Assembly: GCF_000732615.1 (NCBI RefSeq)
Contig: NZ_JPGL01000031.1
Coordinates: forward strand, 1-64,000
Reading direction: 5' to 3'
From: Burkholderia paludis
GTDB taxonomy: Bacteria; Pseudomonadota; Gammaproteobacteria; Burkholderiales; Burkholderiaceae
DNA length: 64,000 nucleotides
Part shown: positions 24,992-33,419 of the stretch, in pieces
Numbering within the stretch: the first letter of the stretch is position 1
Layout of the letters: every line of letters starts with the position of its first letter
The notes under the pieces: generated by a model
Database searches by the model: none
The model's input: the letters and a program-made list of their open reading frames with translations, nothing else
What the model was told of the DNA's origin: nothing
Position numbers and translations under genes: made by a program

Positions 24992-25960
24992 ATGAACGTC
25001 GATTCGTCCTCCCCAGCCTCCCGCGGCCGTGGCCGCAAGATCTGGTCGGGCACCCGCCCGGTGATCGCATACGGCATGCCGTCGCTCGGCTGGCGCGACT
25101 TCTATCACCGTGCGCTGACGGTGAGCTGGCCCGTGTTCTTCCTGTCGCTTGCCGTGCTGTTCCTGCTGCTCAACGGCGGTTTCGCGACGCTCTACCTGCT
25201 CGGCCGGGCGCCGATCGCGAACCAGTCGCCGGCCGGGTTCGGCGGCGCGTTCTTCTTCAGCGTCGAGACGCTTGCAACCGTCGGCTACGGCGACATGCAT
25301 CCGCAGACCCTCTATGCGCATCTCGTCGCGACGTTCGAGATCTTCGTCGGGATGTCGAGCATCGCGCTGGCCACGGGGCTCGTGTTCGCGCGGTTTTCGC
25401 GGCCGCGGGCGAAGATCCTGTTCGCGCGCTATGCGATCGTGCGGCCGCTCGACGGCCGGATGACGCTGATGGTGCGCGCCGCGAATGCACGCCAGAACGT
25501 GATCGCCGAGGCGCAGGCGAAATTGCGGCTGATGCGTGTCGAGGGCTCGCACGAGGGCTATATGCTGCGCAAGATTCACGACCTGCCGCTCGTGCGCAGC
25601 GAGCATCCGATTTTCCTGCTCGGCTGGAACCTGATGCACGTGATCGACGAATCGAGCGTGCTGTTCGGCGAGACGCCCGAATCGCTTGCCGCGAGCGACG
25701 CGTCGTTGCTGATCACGATCGAGGGCTCGGACGAGACGACCGCGCAGGTCATGCAGGCGCGTCATTCGTGGGTGCATGGCGAGATCCGCTGGCGTCACCG
25801 CTATGTCGACCTGATGCACGACGAGGACGGCATCACGCACATCGACTACACGCATTTTCACGAAGTCGTGCCGGTCGACGTCGAGCCCGGCGAGCACGGT
25901 TCGCCGGGCGTGTCCGCCGGCGTGCGGGCCGCCGCACGGGGCCCGGCCACCCAGGCGTGA
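24992..25960 (+). CDS. inward-rectifier potassium channel, KirBac1.1 type
   Basis: Inner membrane K+ channel subunit of 322 aa, closely resembling the structurally solved KirBac1.1 of B. pseudomallei as I recall it. A slide helix (WRDFYHRALTVSWP, about 34-47) leads to TM1 (47-70), a pore helix and the selectivity filter TVGYG at 96-100, then TM2 (about 110-133). The cytoplasmic immunoglobulin-like domain (about 140-300) contains MTLMVRAANARQN and EGSDETTAQVMQARHSW. The native role of bacterial Kir channels is poorly known. The start MNVDSS is preferred over an ATG 13 codons earlier because it matches the known N-terminus. A 10-bp tandem repeat begins at the stop codon. Confidence 0.95.
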   Translation: MNVDSSSPASRGRGRKIWSGTRPVIAYGMPSLGWRDFYHRALTVSWPVFFLSLAVLFLLLNGGFATLYLLGRAPIANQSPAGFGGAFFFSVETLATVGYGDMHPQTLYAHLVATFEIFVGMSSIALATGLVFARFSRPRAKILFARYAIVRPLDGRMTLMVRAANARQNVIAEAQAKLRLMRVEGSHEGYMLRKIHDLPLVRSEHPIFLLGWNLMHVIDESSVLFGETPESLAASDASLLITIEGSDETTAQVMQARHSWVHGEIRWRHRYVDLMHDEDGITHIDYTHFHEVVPVDVEPGEHGSPGVSAGVRAAARGPATQA

Positions 25961-25997
25961 TCGGGCGTGATCGGGCGTGATCGGGCGTGATCGGGCG
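25955..25997. repeat. 10-bp tandem repeat spanning the Kir channel stop codon
   Basis: Four full copies and part of a fifth of GCGTGATCGG. The TGA stop of the channel gene (25958-25960) sits in the first copy. Because the unit is 10 bp, each extra copy shifts the frame, but the channel already stops in copy one. Slippage here would therefore leave the protein unchanged unless the first copy is hit. Confidence 0.85.
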
Positions 25998-26021
25998 GCG
26001 GCGCGCGCCGCTCCGGCCGGG

Positions 26022-26636
26022 TCACGCGTGCAGCAGGCGCGCCGCTTCGCGGTGTTCGATCGCGACCGCGCGGCGGAATGCATCGCGGTCCTCCGCGCGC
26101 GCGACATAGTCGCCGAGCACGCCTTCGTGCGGCAGCAGATGCGCGTCGAACGCGATTTTCAGCGTGCTGGCGAGCAGCAGGTCGGCCGCGGTGAAGCGGT
26201 CGCCGACGAGCCACGGGCTGTGGGCGAGCGCCTGCGCGAGCGCGCGCTGCACGCGCGTGATGTTGCCCCAGCCGAATGCGACCGGATTGCCCGATGCGCC
26301 GGTGAATTTTTCGGCCATCGCCGGTTCGAGGCAGGTCGGCGTGAAGAACATCCACTGGAGGAAGCGGCCGCGCAGCGGATCGTCGGGCGCGACGCCGAGC
26401 CCGGCGCCCGGGCAGCGGTCGGCGAGATAGAGCAGCACGGCGCCCGATTCGGCGAACGGCGCGCTGCCGTCGTCGAGGGCTGGCAGCTTGGCCATCGGGT
26501 TGACCTGTACGAACGCGTCGCTGCCCTGCTCGTGCGAGCGCAGGTCGATCGGCACGAGTTCGTACACCACGCCGGTTTCCTCTAGCATCCACAGCGCCCG
26601 GAATGCCCGGGTCTTCGGCCAGTAGTAGAGCTTCAT
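26022..26636 (-). CDS. glutathione S-transferase
   Basis: Cytoplasmic GST of 204 aa. An N-terminal thioredoxin-fold domain (1-78) has KLYYWPKTRAFRALWMLEE, NPMAKLPALDDG with the cis-Pro (P53) and the ES pair at 63-64 that binds the glutathione gamma-glutamyl group. The all-helical C-terminal domain (about 88-200) has the capping-box FTAADLLLASTLKI. There is no obvious catalytic Cys at the first helix; a Tyr or Ser type mechanism is likely. GGAGG precedes the ATG. The gene converges with the Kir channel gene; its upstream gap holds an AT-rich palindrome. Confidence 0.92.
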   Translation of the reverse strand: MKLYYWPKTRAFRALWMLEETGVVYELVPIDLRSHEQGSDAFVQVNPMAKLPALDDGSAPFAESGAVLLYLADRCPGAGLGVAPDDPLRGRFLQWMFFTPTCLEPAMAEKFTGASGNPVAFGWGNITRVQRALAQALAHSPWLVGDRFTAADLLLASTLKIAFDAHLLPHEGVLGDYVARAEDRDAFRRAVAIEHREAARLLHA

Positions 26637-26825
26637 CGCGCCTCCGCGTTTGAGTGCCGTGTCGGTTCGGTGGATGTCCAAGCGTACCCGAGCACGGGCG
26701 GTTCGGACAGGGGTGCCCGGCCAGGGGCGCCCGGCTGCGCGCGTCTTCCGGGATGCCCCTTCGGTACGGCATGAAGCGGGCGGAAAACCGGGCGAAGCCT
26801 GATGCTGCAAGAGGGTAAATATATG

Positions 26826-26846
26826 ACTAGTTATTATTTAACTAGT
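26826..26846. promoter_or_regulatory. perfect 21-bp AT-rich palindrome
   Basis: ACTAGTTA (26826-26833), a 5-nt centre, and TAACTAGT (26839-26846) form a perfect 8-bp dyad in the most AT-rich stretch of the window. It lies 190 bases upstream of the GST gene (-) and just before the decayed acetyltransferase (+). It looks like an operator for a dimeric regulator, or a leftover promoter of the decayed gene. Confidence 0.5.
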
Positions 26847-26940
26847 AATAAAAAATGGCGGACAGGATGCAGGCAGGCATCCAGGCAATGACTTTTGCGA
26901 CCCGCGGCATTCGCGCATACGGCCACTCGCGCATTCAGCG

Positions 26941-27544
26941 AGGACCGCGGACCTGTCGCGACACGACGGAATCTCCGGAGGCAAGTCGCGTATCGCAACC
27001 GACGATCGCACCACGATCATTCCGCGCGGAACGCCCGGATCGGCGGCCATGCCGGCGGAGATCAAGCGGGCGATGGCGATCACCGCGCGCGTCAACCGTC
27101 TGGCATTCGGCGATGCAGCCGAAGTCCGTGCGTTGTTCTGCGAACGGGCCGGCATGCAGGTGGACGGCGGCGGCCTGCCAATCCCGCCGTTCCAGGCAAC
27201 GGGCGGCACCGGCACGAGGATCGGGAACAACGTGTTCATCAACCAGAACTGCACGCTTTACGATCTGGGCGTGCCCGAGATCGGCGATGACGCGATGATC
27301 GGCCCGAACGTGTGCCTGATCAGGTCCGGGCATCCCGTCGAACCATCGGTGCGGCTTCGTCGTTGCGAAGTCGATCGAGATCGAACGGAACGTGTGGACC
27401 GGTTCAGGCGCGACGGTCATCGGCGGCGTGACGGTCGGCGAAAATTCGATCGTCGCGGCCGGCGCTGTCGTTACCCGCGGCGTTCCCGCGAATACGCTGG
27501 TCGGCGGCAATCCGGCAGCGGCTGTCCGGGCGATCGTCGGGTAA
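26941..27544 (+). pseudogene. frameshifted sugar/maltose O-acetyltransferase (LbH fold)
   Basis: Remnant of a left-handed beta-helix acetyltransferase. Frame 1 encodes SRIATDD (from about 26986), then IKRAMAITARVN, GTRIGNNVFINQNCTLYDLG and GDDAMIGPNVCLIRSGHPVEPSVR up to about 27355. The rest of the hexapeptide-repeat domain continues in another frame: FVVAKSIEIERNVW, GSGATVIGGVTVGENS, GAVVTRGVPANTLVGGNPA and a TAA at 27542-27544. A small indel near 27355, where the conserved loop after HPVEP loses a few residues, explains the split. The N-terminal 30-40 residues also lack a start codon in frame (ATG first at 27049). The gene is probably dead; a sequencing error could explain one lesion but hardly both. 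Confidence 0.75.
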
Positions 27545-27591
27545 CGTCATCCGGGAGCACAAGGCGATGCGATGGGCCAGCGTCTGGCCGA

Positions 27592-29416
27592 TGTGGACAA
27601 CTCGCCTGGCAGCCACTCGAAACGCTGTGCATCCGAACGGTGAGTGCGCCGCCGAGGCCCATGGGACAAGCCTCTCCGGTTTTCCCCGGCCATGCGGCGC
27701 GGATGGGCGCGCGACAGGCGGAAGAGGATCGTTGCGTTCGCCCGGTTGTGGATATCCTCGCTTCGAAACGACTCGCCGCCCTGTGGATTTCACTGGTGAG
27801 GATGGCCGGATACCGCGCAATGCGTGAAGAAGGGTGTGGACAACTCGCCGCGAGACGAAGCGAAATGCTGTGAAATCCGATGGTGAGCGGAGGCGCGCGA
27901 TCCCGCGCCGAGCCTGCTCCGGCCGGGGTTTCGGGCTTTTGCCGAAGCACGAGGCGCCGCGCATTCTAGCTGAATGTGCGCGGGAGATACCTGACCGCGT
28001 GCATGAGGCGATGCCGATATCCGGTTCCAGATCCGGACCGGAGGGTCGTGCATTCTAACGGCGAGCGCGCGTGCGTGGTCCTTCAATCGAGCATTTCGGC
28101 ACGCCGCTGCATTCCTTGAAGTGGCTCGATGCACGGTGTCGTTCAAGCGCGAGTGCGGGTATGCGATCGGTGGGCAACCCGCCGAGCATTGAGTTTTTCG
28201 CTGCGCCGCTATATTCCTTGAAGCAACTTGACGTGCGGTGTCGTTCAAGGGCGAGTGCGGGCATGCGATCGGCAGGCAGTTCGCCAAGCATTGAGCGTTT
28301 TGGCGCGCCGCTACATTCCCTGAAGCGGCTCGACGCACGGTGTCATTCAATCGCGAGTGCGGGTATGCGATCGGTGGGCAACCCGCCGAGCATTGAGCAT
28401 TTCGGCACGTCGCTACTCCTTCATGCGGCTCGACGCACGGTGTCATTCAATCGCGAGTGCGAGGTTGCGATTGGTGGGCCGTCCGCCGAGCATCGAGTAT
28501 TTCGGCACGTCGCTACATTCCTTGAAGTGGTTCGATGCGCGGTGTCGTTCAAGCGCGAGTGCGGGTATGCGATTGGTGGGCAACCCGCCGAGCATTGAGC
28601 GTTTCGGCACGCCGCTTCTCCTTGAAGCGGCTCGGCGCACGATGTCATTCAATCGCCAGTGCAGGCATGCAATCGGCTGGCCGCCCACCGAGGCGCGCCG
28701 ATTCTGGCGCGAATACTGCCTGGCGCGTCATGCCGGTCAGGCGCGCAACGCGGGCCCGGTGTGGATATCAGGCTGCCGAAACGACTCGCGGCCCTGTGTA
28801 TTTCGATGGTGAGCGGCGGCGCCCGATCGGGTGGCGAGCCGCTCCCGGTGCGGGTTACGGGCCTTCGGCGCTCGTCGCGCCGCCGCCGCGCTGGCGATCG
28901 GCGCATTCGCGGCCATGTGGATATCCCGCGCCCCAAGCGACTCGAAGCCCTGTGACTGGCGACGGTGAGGGAGTGCGCGACACAGGAAGGCGGTATCCGG
29001 CGGGGGCGTGGATAACGGCTGCCGGACCCACTCGAAGCCCTGTGCATTTCAACGGTGAGCGTGTGCCCGCGATCGCCCGGCAGGCATGTTCCGGCGTGGG
29101 TATCCGTCCGGTGGAACCCCGCTCGCCCCTGTGTTTTCGAACGGAGAGGGTGGCCGGCGGATCGAAAAAAAGCGGCGCCGCCGATGTGGATATCCACCGC
29201 CGGAACCCACTCGCCGGGCTGTGAAATTCAAAGGTGAGCGTCGACGTTCGAGCGAGCCGCATGGCGATCCGGATGTGGATATCCCGGCCCGCACGCCACT
29301 CGAAACGCTGTGCAACCGAACAGTGAGCATACCTTCCCGGTCAGCAGAGGGGGGAGCGGCGTTGTGGACATCCGGCGCATCAGACCAATCTGAACACTGT
29401 GCGTCGCAACGGTGAG
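27592..29416. repeat. array of about 17 diverged direct repeats, two sub-families
   Basis: Eleven A-type units of 53-54 bp start near 27592, 27747, 27835, 28012, 28758, 28916, 29007, 29095, 29185, 29274 and 29363. Each opens with a TGTGGATATCC-like box (in the 28012 unit it is reduced to GATATCC), has ACTCGAAGCCCTGTG-like sequence in the middle and ends ACGGTGAG. The last six are 88-91 bp apart, with unrelated spacers of about 35 bp. A further degenerate unit may lie near 27926. In the centre are six B-type units with a 102-bp period. Both types share the core: CTCGA, then TGTGCATTTCAA or GGTGTCATTCAA, then GAG. All copies face the same way. Confidence 0.85.
28089..28697. repeat. six-copy 102-bp tandem repeat (B-type)
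   Basis: Copies begin at 28089, 28191, 28293, 28395, 28495 and 28597, giving periods of 102, 102, 102, 100 and 102 bp. They are clearly more alike than the A-type units. Each holds GAGCATTTCGGCACGCC, CTTGAAG, CGGTGTC[AG]TTCAA, GCGAGTGCGGGTATGCGAT and the hairpin GGTGGGCAACCCGCC. Because 102 is 34 codons, long frames stay open on both strands, but the 100-bp copy shifts the frame, so protein coding is not maintained across the array. Confidence 0.88.
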
Positions 29417-29751
29417 AGACGAGGCCCGGCACCCCCGAAACCCTTGATGCACGGGGCTCGAGCACCCTCGAGGGGGCTTCTGCAACGCCAGCCGGCAGGC
29501 GCCCCTTTTCCCGCCGCACGGCCCGCCCGCCGCTACGCCCCATCCATCCCGCTCCCGCCTCCTCGCGCGAAAACTCACTCAAATTCACGTAAAAACCTGG
29601 GCAGTTTTTCTCGCCGCGGGGCTGTCCGAGCAAGATGAGAAAAAACATTCTCGGCTGCGCGCGAAAAAATAGAGCCATCCGCTGCCGGCCCCCACACGTC
29701 GCCGACGTCCCGCCGCGCAGCCAGTACATCACAATCAGGAGACACCCCCCA

Positions 29752-32700
29752 ATGACCGCCCGCCTGCCCGTCGACGGCACGCCTGCCCTGTCCGACTACC
29801 GCCTGACCGACAACCTGACCGCGACGCGCGGCCGGATCTTCCTGACCGGCACGCAGGCGCTGATCCGCCTGCTGCTGATGCAGCGCGCGGTCGACACCGA
29901 ACAGGGGCTCAACACGGCCGGCTTCGTGAGCGGCTACCGCGGCTCGCCGCTCGGCATGGTCGATCAGCAATTGTGGAAGGCGAAGAAACTGCTCGACGCG
30001 GGCGGCGTGCGCTTCCTGCCCGCGATCAACGAGGAACTCGGCGGGACGGCGGTGCTCGGCACGCAGCGCGTCGAAGCCGATCCCGAGCGCACGGTCGAGG
30101 GCGTGTATGCGATGTGGTACGGCAAGGGGCCGGGTGTCGACCGCGCCGGCGACGCGCTGAAGCACGGCAACGCGTACGGTTCGTCGCCGCATGGCGGCGT
30201 GCTCGTCGTCGCGGGCGACGACCACGGCTGCGTGTCGTCGTCGATGCCGCACCAGAGCGATTTCGCGATGATCGCGTGGCACATGCCGGTCGTGAACCCG
30301 GCGAACATCGCCGACATGCTCGAATTCGGCCTGTACGGCTGGGCGCTGTCGCGCTACTCGGGCGCGTGGGTCGGTTTCAAGGCGATCTCGGAAACGGTGG
30401 AATCGGGCTCGACCGTCGACCTCGACGCGTTGCAGACGCACTGGCCCGCGCCGGAAGGCTTCACGCCGCCGGCGGGCGGCCTGCACAACCGCTGGCCCGA
30501 CCTGCCGAGCCTCACGATCGAGGCGCGCCTCGCCGCGAAGCTCGACGCGGTGCGCCATTTCGCGCGCACCCACAGCATCGACAAGTGGATCGCGCCGAGC
30601 GCGCAGGCGAACGTCGGCATCGTCACCTGCGGCAAGGCGCACCTCGACCTGATGGAGGCGCTGCGCCGTCTCGACCTGACGGTGGCCGACCTCGACGCGG
30701 CCGGCGTGCGGATCTACAAGGTCGGCCTGTCGTATCCGCTCGAAATGACGCGCGTCGAGACCTTCGTCGACGGGCTGGCCGAAGTGCTCGTGATCGAGGA
30801 GAAGGGCCCGGTCATCGAGCAGCAGATCAAGGACTACCTGTACAACCGCACGGAAGGCGCGCGCCCGCGCGTGCTCGGCAAGCACGACGCCGCGGGCGCC
30901 TGCCTGCTGTCCGAGCTCGGCGAGCTGCGTCCGTCGCGCATCCTGCCGGTGTTCGCCGAATGGCTCGCGCGGCACAAGCCGGCGCTCGACCGCCGCGAAC
31001 GCGTCGTCGATCTCGTCGCGCCGCAGATCCTGTCGAACGAGGCCGACGCGGTGAAGCGCACGCCTTACTTCTGCTCGGGCTGCCCGCACAACACGTCGAC
31101 GAAGGTGCCGGAAGGCTCGATCGCGCAGGCCGGCATCGGCTGCCACTTCATGGCGTCGTGGATGGAGCGCGACACGACCGGGCTGATCCAGATGGGCGGC
31201 GAGGGCGTCGACTGGGCCGCGCACGCGATGTTCACCAACACGAAGCACGTGTTCCAGAACCTCGGCGACGGCACCTACTTCCACTCCGGCATCCTCGCGA
31301 TCCGCCAGGCGGTCGCCGCGAAGGCCAACATCACGTACAAGATCCTCTACAACGACGCGGTCGCGATGACGGGCGGCCAGCCGGTCGACGGCAGCATCTC
31401 GGTGCCGCAGATCGCGCGGCAGGTCGAGGCGGAAGGCGTGTCGCGCTTCGTCGTCGTGTCGGACGAGCCGCAGAAGTACGACGGCCATCACGGGCTGTTC
31501 CCGACCGGCACCACGTTCCATCACCGCAGCGAGCTCGACGCGGTGCAGCGCGAGCTGCGCGAGACGCCGGGCGTCACCGTGCTGATCTACGACCAGACCT
31601 GCGCGGCCGAGAAGCGCCGCCGGCGCAAGAAGGGCGAATTCCCCGACCCGGACAAGCGCCTGTTCATCAACGACGCGGTGTGCGAAGGCTGCGGCGATTG
31701 CGGCGTGCAATCGAACTGCCTGTCGGTCGAGCCGCTCGAAACGCCGCTCGGCCGCAAGCGCCGCATCGACCAGTCGTCGTGCAACAAGGACTATTCGTGC
31801 GTGAACGGCTTCTGCCCGAGCTTCGTGACGCTCGAAGGCGCGGCGCTGAAGAAGGCCGCGGGCGCGGCGTTCGACGAGGCGGCGCTGGCTTCGCGCGTGG
31901 ATGCGCTGCCGGTGCCGGCGACGCATCTGGATGCGGCGCCGTTCGACATGCTCGTGACGGGCGTCGGCGGCACGGGCGTCGTGACGGTCGGCGCGCTGAT
32001 CAGCATGGCCGCGCACCTCGAGGGCAAGAGCGCGTCGGTGCTCGATTTCATGGGCTTCGCGCAGAAGGGCGGCTCGGTGCTGTCGTTCGTGCGGATCGCG
32101 TCGAACGACCGCTGGCTGAACCAGGTGCGCATCGACACGCAGCAGGCCGACGTGCTCCTCGCGTGCGACATGGTGGTCGGCGCGAGCGCGGAGGCGCTGC
32201 AGACGGTGCGCCACGAGCGCACGCGGATCGTCGTCAACACGCACCGGATCCCGAACGCGTCGTTCGTGCAGAACCCCGACGCGAACCTGCACGCGGACGC
32301 GCTGCTGGAGAAGATGCATCACGCGGCCGGCGACGGCTACCTGTCGAGCTGCGACGCGCAGGCGCTCGCCGCGAAGTTCCTCGGCGATTCGATCGGCGCG
32401 AACATCCTGATGCTCGGCTATGCGTGGCAGCTGGGCCTCGTGCCGGTGTCGCTCGCCGCGATGATGCGCGCGATCGAGCTGAACAACGTCGCGGTGCCGA
32501 TGAACAAGCTCGCGTTCGCGATCGGCCGGATGGCGGCCGGCGACGCGGCGGGCCTCGACGCGTTGTGGAACGCACGTCACGCGGTGGCCGCGCACGTCGC
32601 GCCGGAGACGCTCGCCGAGCTGATCGCCGATCGCGAGGCGCGCCTGGATGCATACGGCGGCGTGCGTTACGTCGAGCGCTACCGTGCGCTGGTGGGCGCG

Positions 32701-33324
32701 GCGCGCGCGAAGGGCGACGACGCGTTGACGCGTGCGGTCGCGACGACGTTCTACCGGCTGCTCGCGGTCAAGGACGAATACGAGGTCGCGCGCCTGTACA
32801 CGGACGACGCATTCCGCAGCGCGCTCGAGGCGCAGTTCGAGGGCGTGCCGGGGCAGGCCTATCGCGTGAAGTTCAACCTTGCGCCGCCGACGGTCGCGAA
32901 GGCCGGCAGCGACGGCGGCGCGCCGAAGAAGCGGGTGTTCGGCCAGTGGATGTGGCCGGTGCTCGGCATGCTGGCGCGGGTGCGCAGCCTGCGCGGCACG
33001 TGGCTCGATCCGTTCGGCCGCACCGTCGAGCGCAGGATGGAGCGCGCGCTCGCCGACGACTACGAGACGACGCTCGCGCGTGCCCTCGCCGCGACGACCG
33101 CCGGCAATGCGGCGCAGGTCGCGCAACTGGCCGACCTGCACGCCCGCGTGCGCGGCTTCGGCCACGTGAAGGTGCGCAACCTGGCCGGCGTGAAGCGCGC
33201 GGAGCGCGAGCTCGCGCTGCAGCTCGGCATCGATGCGGCGACGAGCGCGGCCGTGCAGCATGCGCTCGACGAGATGAAGGGCGCGGGTACGCTGAAGGGG
33301 ATTCCGGTCGTGGTCGCGAAGTAA
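29752..33324 (+). CDS. indolepyruvate ferredoxin oxidoreductase, fused single-chain
   Basis: Large cytoplasmic oxidoreductase of 1190 aa that converts aryl pyruvates (indolepyruvate, phenylpyruvate) to aryl-acyl-CoA. It fuses what archaea split into IorA and IorB. The N-terminal TPP-dependent part (about 20-620) has GYRGSPLGMVDQQLW, NEELGGTAVLGTQ, CSGCPHNTSTKVPEGS and GGEGVDWAAHAMF. A ferredoxin-type 4Fe-4S segment starts at about 644 (CEGCGDCGVQSNC). The gamma domain (about 735-930) begins TGVGGTGVVTVGALIS. A DUF6537-like C-terminal domain follows. The start has AGGAGA 10 bases upstream. It is the one-piece form used by aerobic proteobacteria. The neighbours do not suggest a pathway. Confidence 0.95.
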   Translation: MTARLPVDGTPALSDYRLTDNLTATRGRIFLTGTQALIRLLLMQRAVDTEQGLNTAGFVSGYRGSPLGMVDQQLWKAKKLLDAGGVRFLPAINEELGGTAVLGTQRVEADPERTVEGVYAMWYGKGPGVDRAGDALKHGNAYGSSPHGGVLVVAGDDHGCVSSSMPHQSDFAMIAWHMPVVNPANIADMLEFGLYGWALSRYSGAWVGFKAISETVESGSTVDLDALQTHWPAPEGFTPPAGGLHNRWPDLPSLTIEARLAAKLDAVRHFARTHSIDKWIAPSAQANVGIVTCGKAHLDLMEALRRLDLTVADLDAAGVRIYKVGLSYPLEMTRVETFVDGLAEVLVIEEKGPVIEQQIKDYLYNRTEGARPRVLGKHDAAGACLLSELGELRPSRILPVFAEWLARHKPALDRRERVVDLVAPQILSNEADAVKRTPYFCSGCPHNTSTKVPEGSIAQAGIGCHFMASWMERDTTGLIQMGGEGVDWAAHAMFTNTKHVFQNLGDGTYFHSGILAIRQAVAAKANITYKILYNDAVAMTGGQPVDGSISVPQIARQVEAEGVSRFVVVSDEPQKYDGHHGLFPTGTTFHHRSELDAVQRELRETPGVTVLIYDQTCAAEKRRRRKKGEFPDPDKRLFINDAVCEGCGDCGVQSNCLSVEPLETPLGRKRRIDQSSCNKDYSCVNGFCPSFVTLEGAALKKAAGAAFDEAALASRVDALPVPATHLDAAPFDMLVTGVGGTGVVTVGALISMAAHLEGKSASVLDFMGFAQKGGSVLSFVRIASNDRWLNQVRIDTQQADVLLACDMVVGASAEALQTVRHERTRIVVNTHRIPNASFVQNPDANLHADALLEKMHHAAGDGYLSSCDAQALAAKFLGDSIGANILMLGYAWQLGLVPVSLAAMMRAIELNNVAVPMNKLAFAIGRMAAGDAAGLDALWNARHAVAAHVAPETLAELIADREARLDAYGGVRYVERYRALVGAARAKGDDALTRAVATTFYRLLAVKDEYEVARLYTDDAFRSALEAQFEGVPGQAYRVKFNLAPPTVAKAGSDGGAPKKRVFGQWMWPVLGMLARVRSLRGTWLDPFGRTVERRMERALADDYETTLARALAATTAGNAAQVAQLADLHARVRGFGHVKVRNLAGVKRAERELALQLGIDAATSAAVQHALDEMKGAGTLKGIPVVVAK

Positions 33325-33352
33325 CGCGACCGCATGCGGAAGCAGCAACGGC

Positions 33353-33382
33353 AACGGCGACGCGCAAGCGTCGCCGTTTTTT
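33353..33382 (+). terminator. rho-independent terminator of the indolepyruvate oxidoreductase gene
   Basis: An 11-bp stem, AACGGCGACGC (33353-33363) with GCGTCGCCGTT (33368-33378), closes on GCAA and runs into six T residues (33377-33382), 29 bases after the stop. Confidence 0.85.
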
Positions 33383-33419
33383 CATGGGCGGCGGCTGCGC
33401 ACCGGCGGCCGCCGGTACG

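Larger units (their letters stand above)
27545..29751. other. 2.2-kb gene-poor repeat region
   Basis: No credible gene lies between the acetyltransferase remnant and indolepyruvate oxidoreductase. Several reading frames of 150-240 codons stay open on both strands, but they are repeat-driven and look like no known protein. Base composition is less GC-rich than the flanks in its central part. From 27592 to 29416 the space is filled by diverged copies of one repeat family. From 29417 to 29751 lies a GC-rich leader with GAGAA/TTCTC (about 29638-29653) as its only small dyad, and a ribosome binding site CAGGAG at 29736-29741. Confidence 0.7.

Noticed and set aside
27049..27873. An intact 274-codon acetyltransferase-like gene
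   Set aside because: After about residue 103 the frame leaves the conserved domain, which continues in another frame; the rest is Arg-rich shadow sequence.
27592..29416. CRISPR array
   Set aside because: Repeats are 54 bp and highly diverged, one sub-family is a pure tandem repeat without spacers, and no cas gene is present.
27592..29416. Integron cassette array with attC sites
   Set aside because: The units are direct repeats without the paired inner and outer boxes of attC, hold no cassette genes, and no integrase is near.
27592..29416. Replication origin
   Set aside because: DnaA-like boxes are imperfect, there is no AT-rich unwinding element, and no dnaA, dnaN, parAB or repA gene is adjacent.
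29575..33354. A 1259-codon frame on the minus strand opposite indolepyruvate oxidoreductase
   Set aside because: Arg- and His-rich with no family features; it mirrors the GC-rich codons of the real gene on the other strand.
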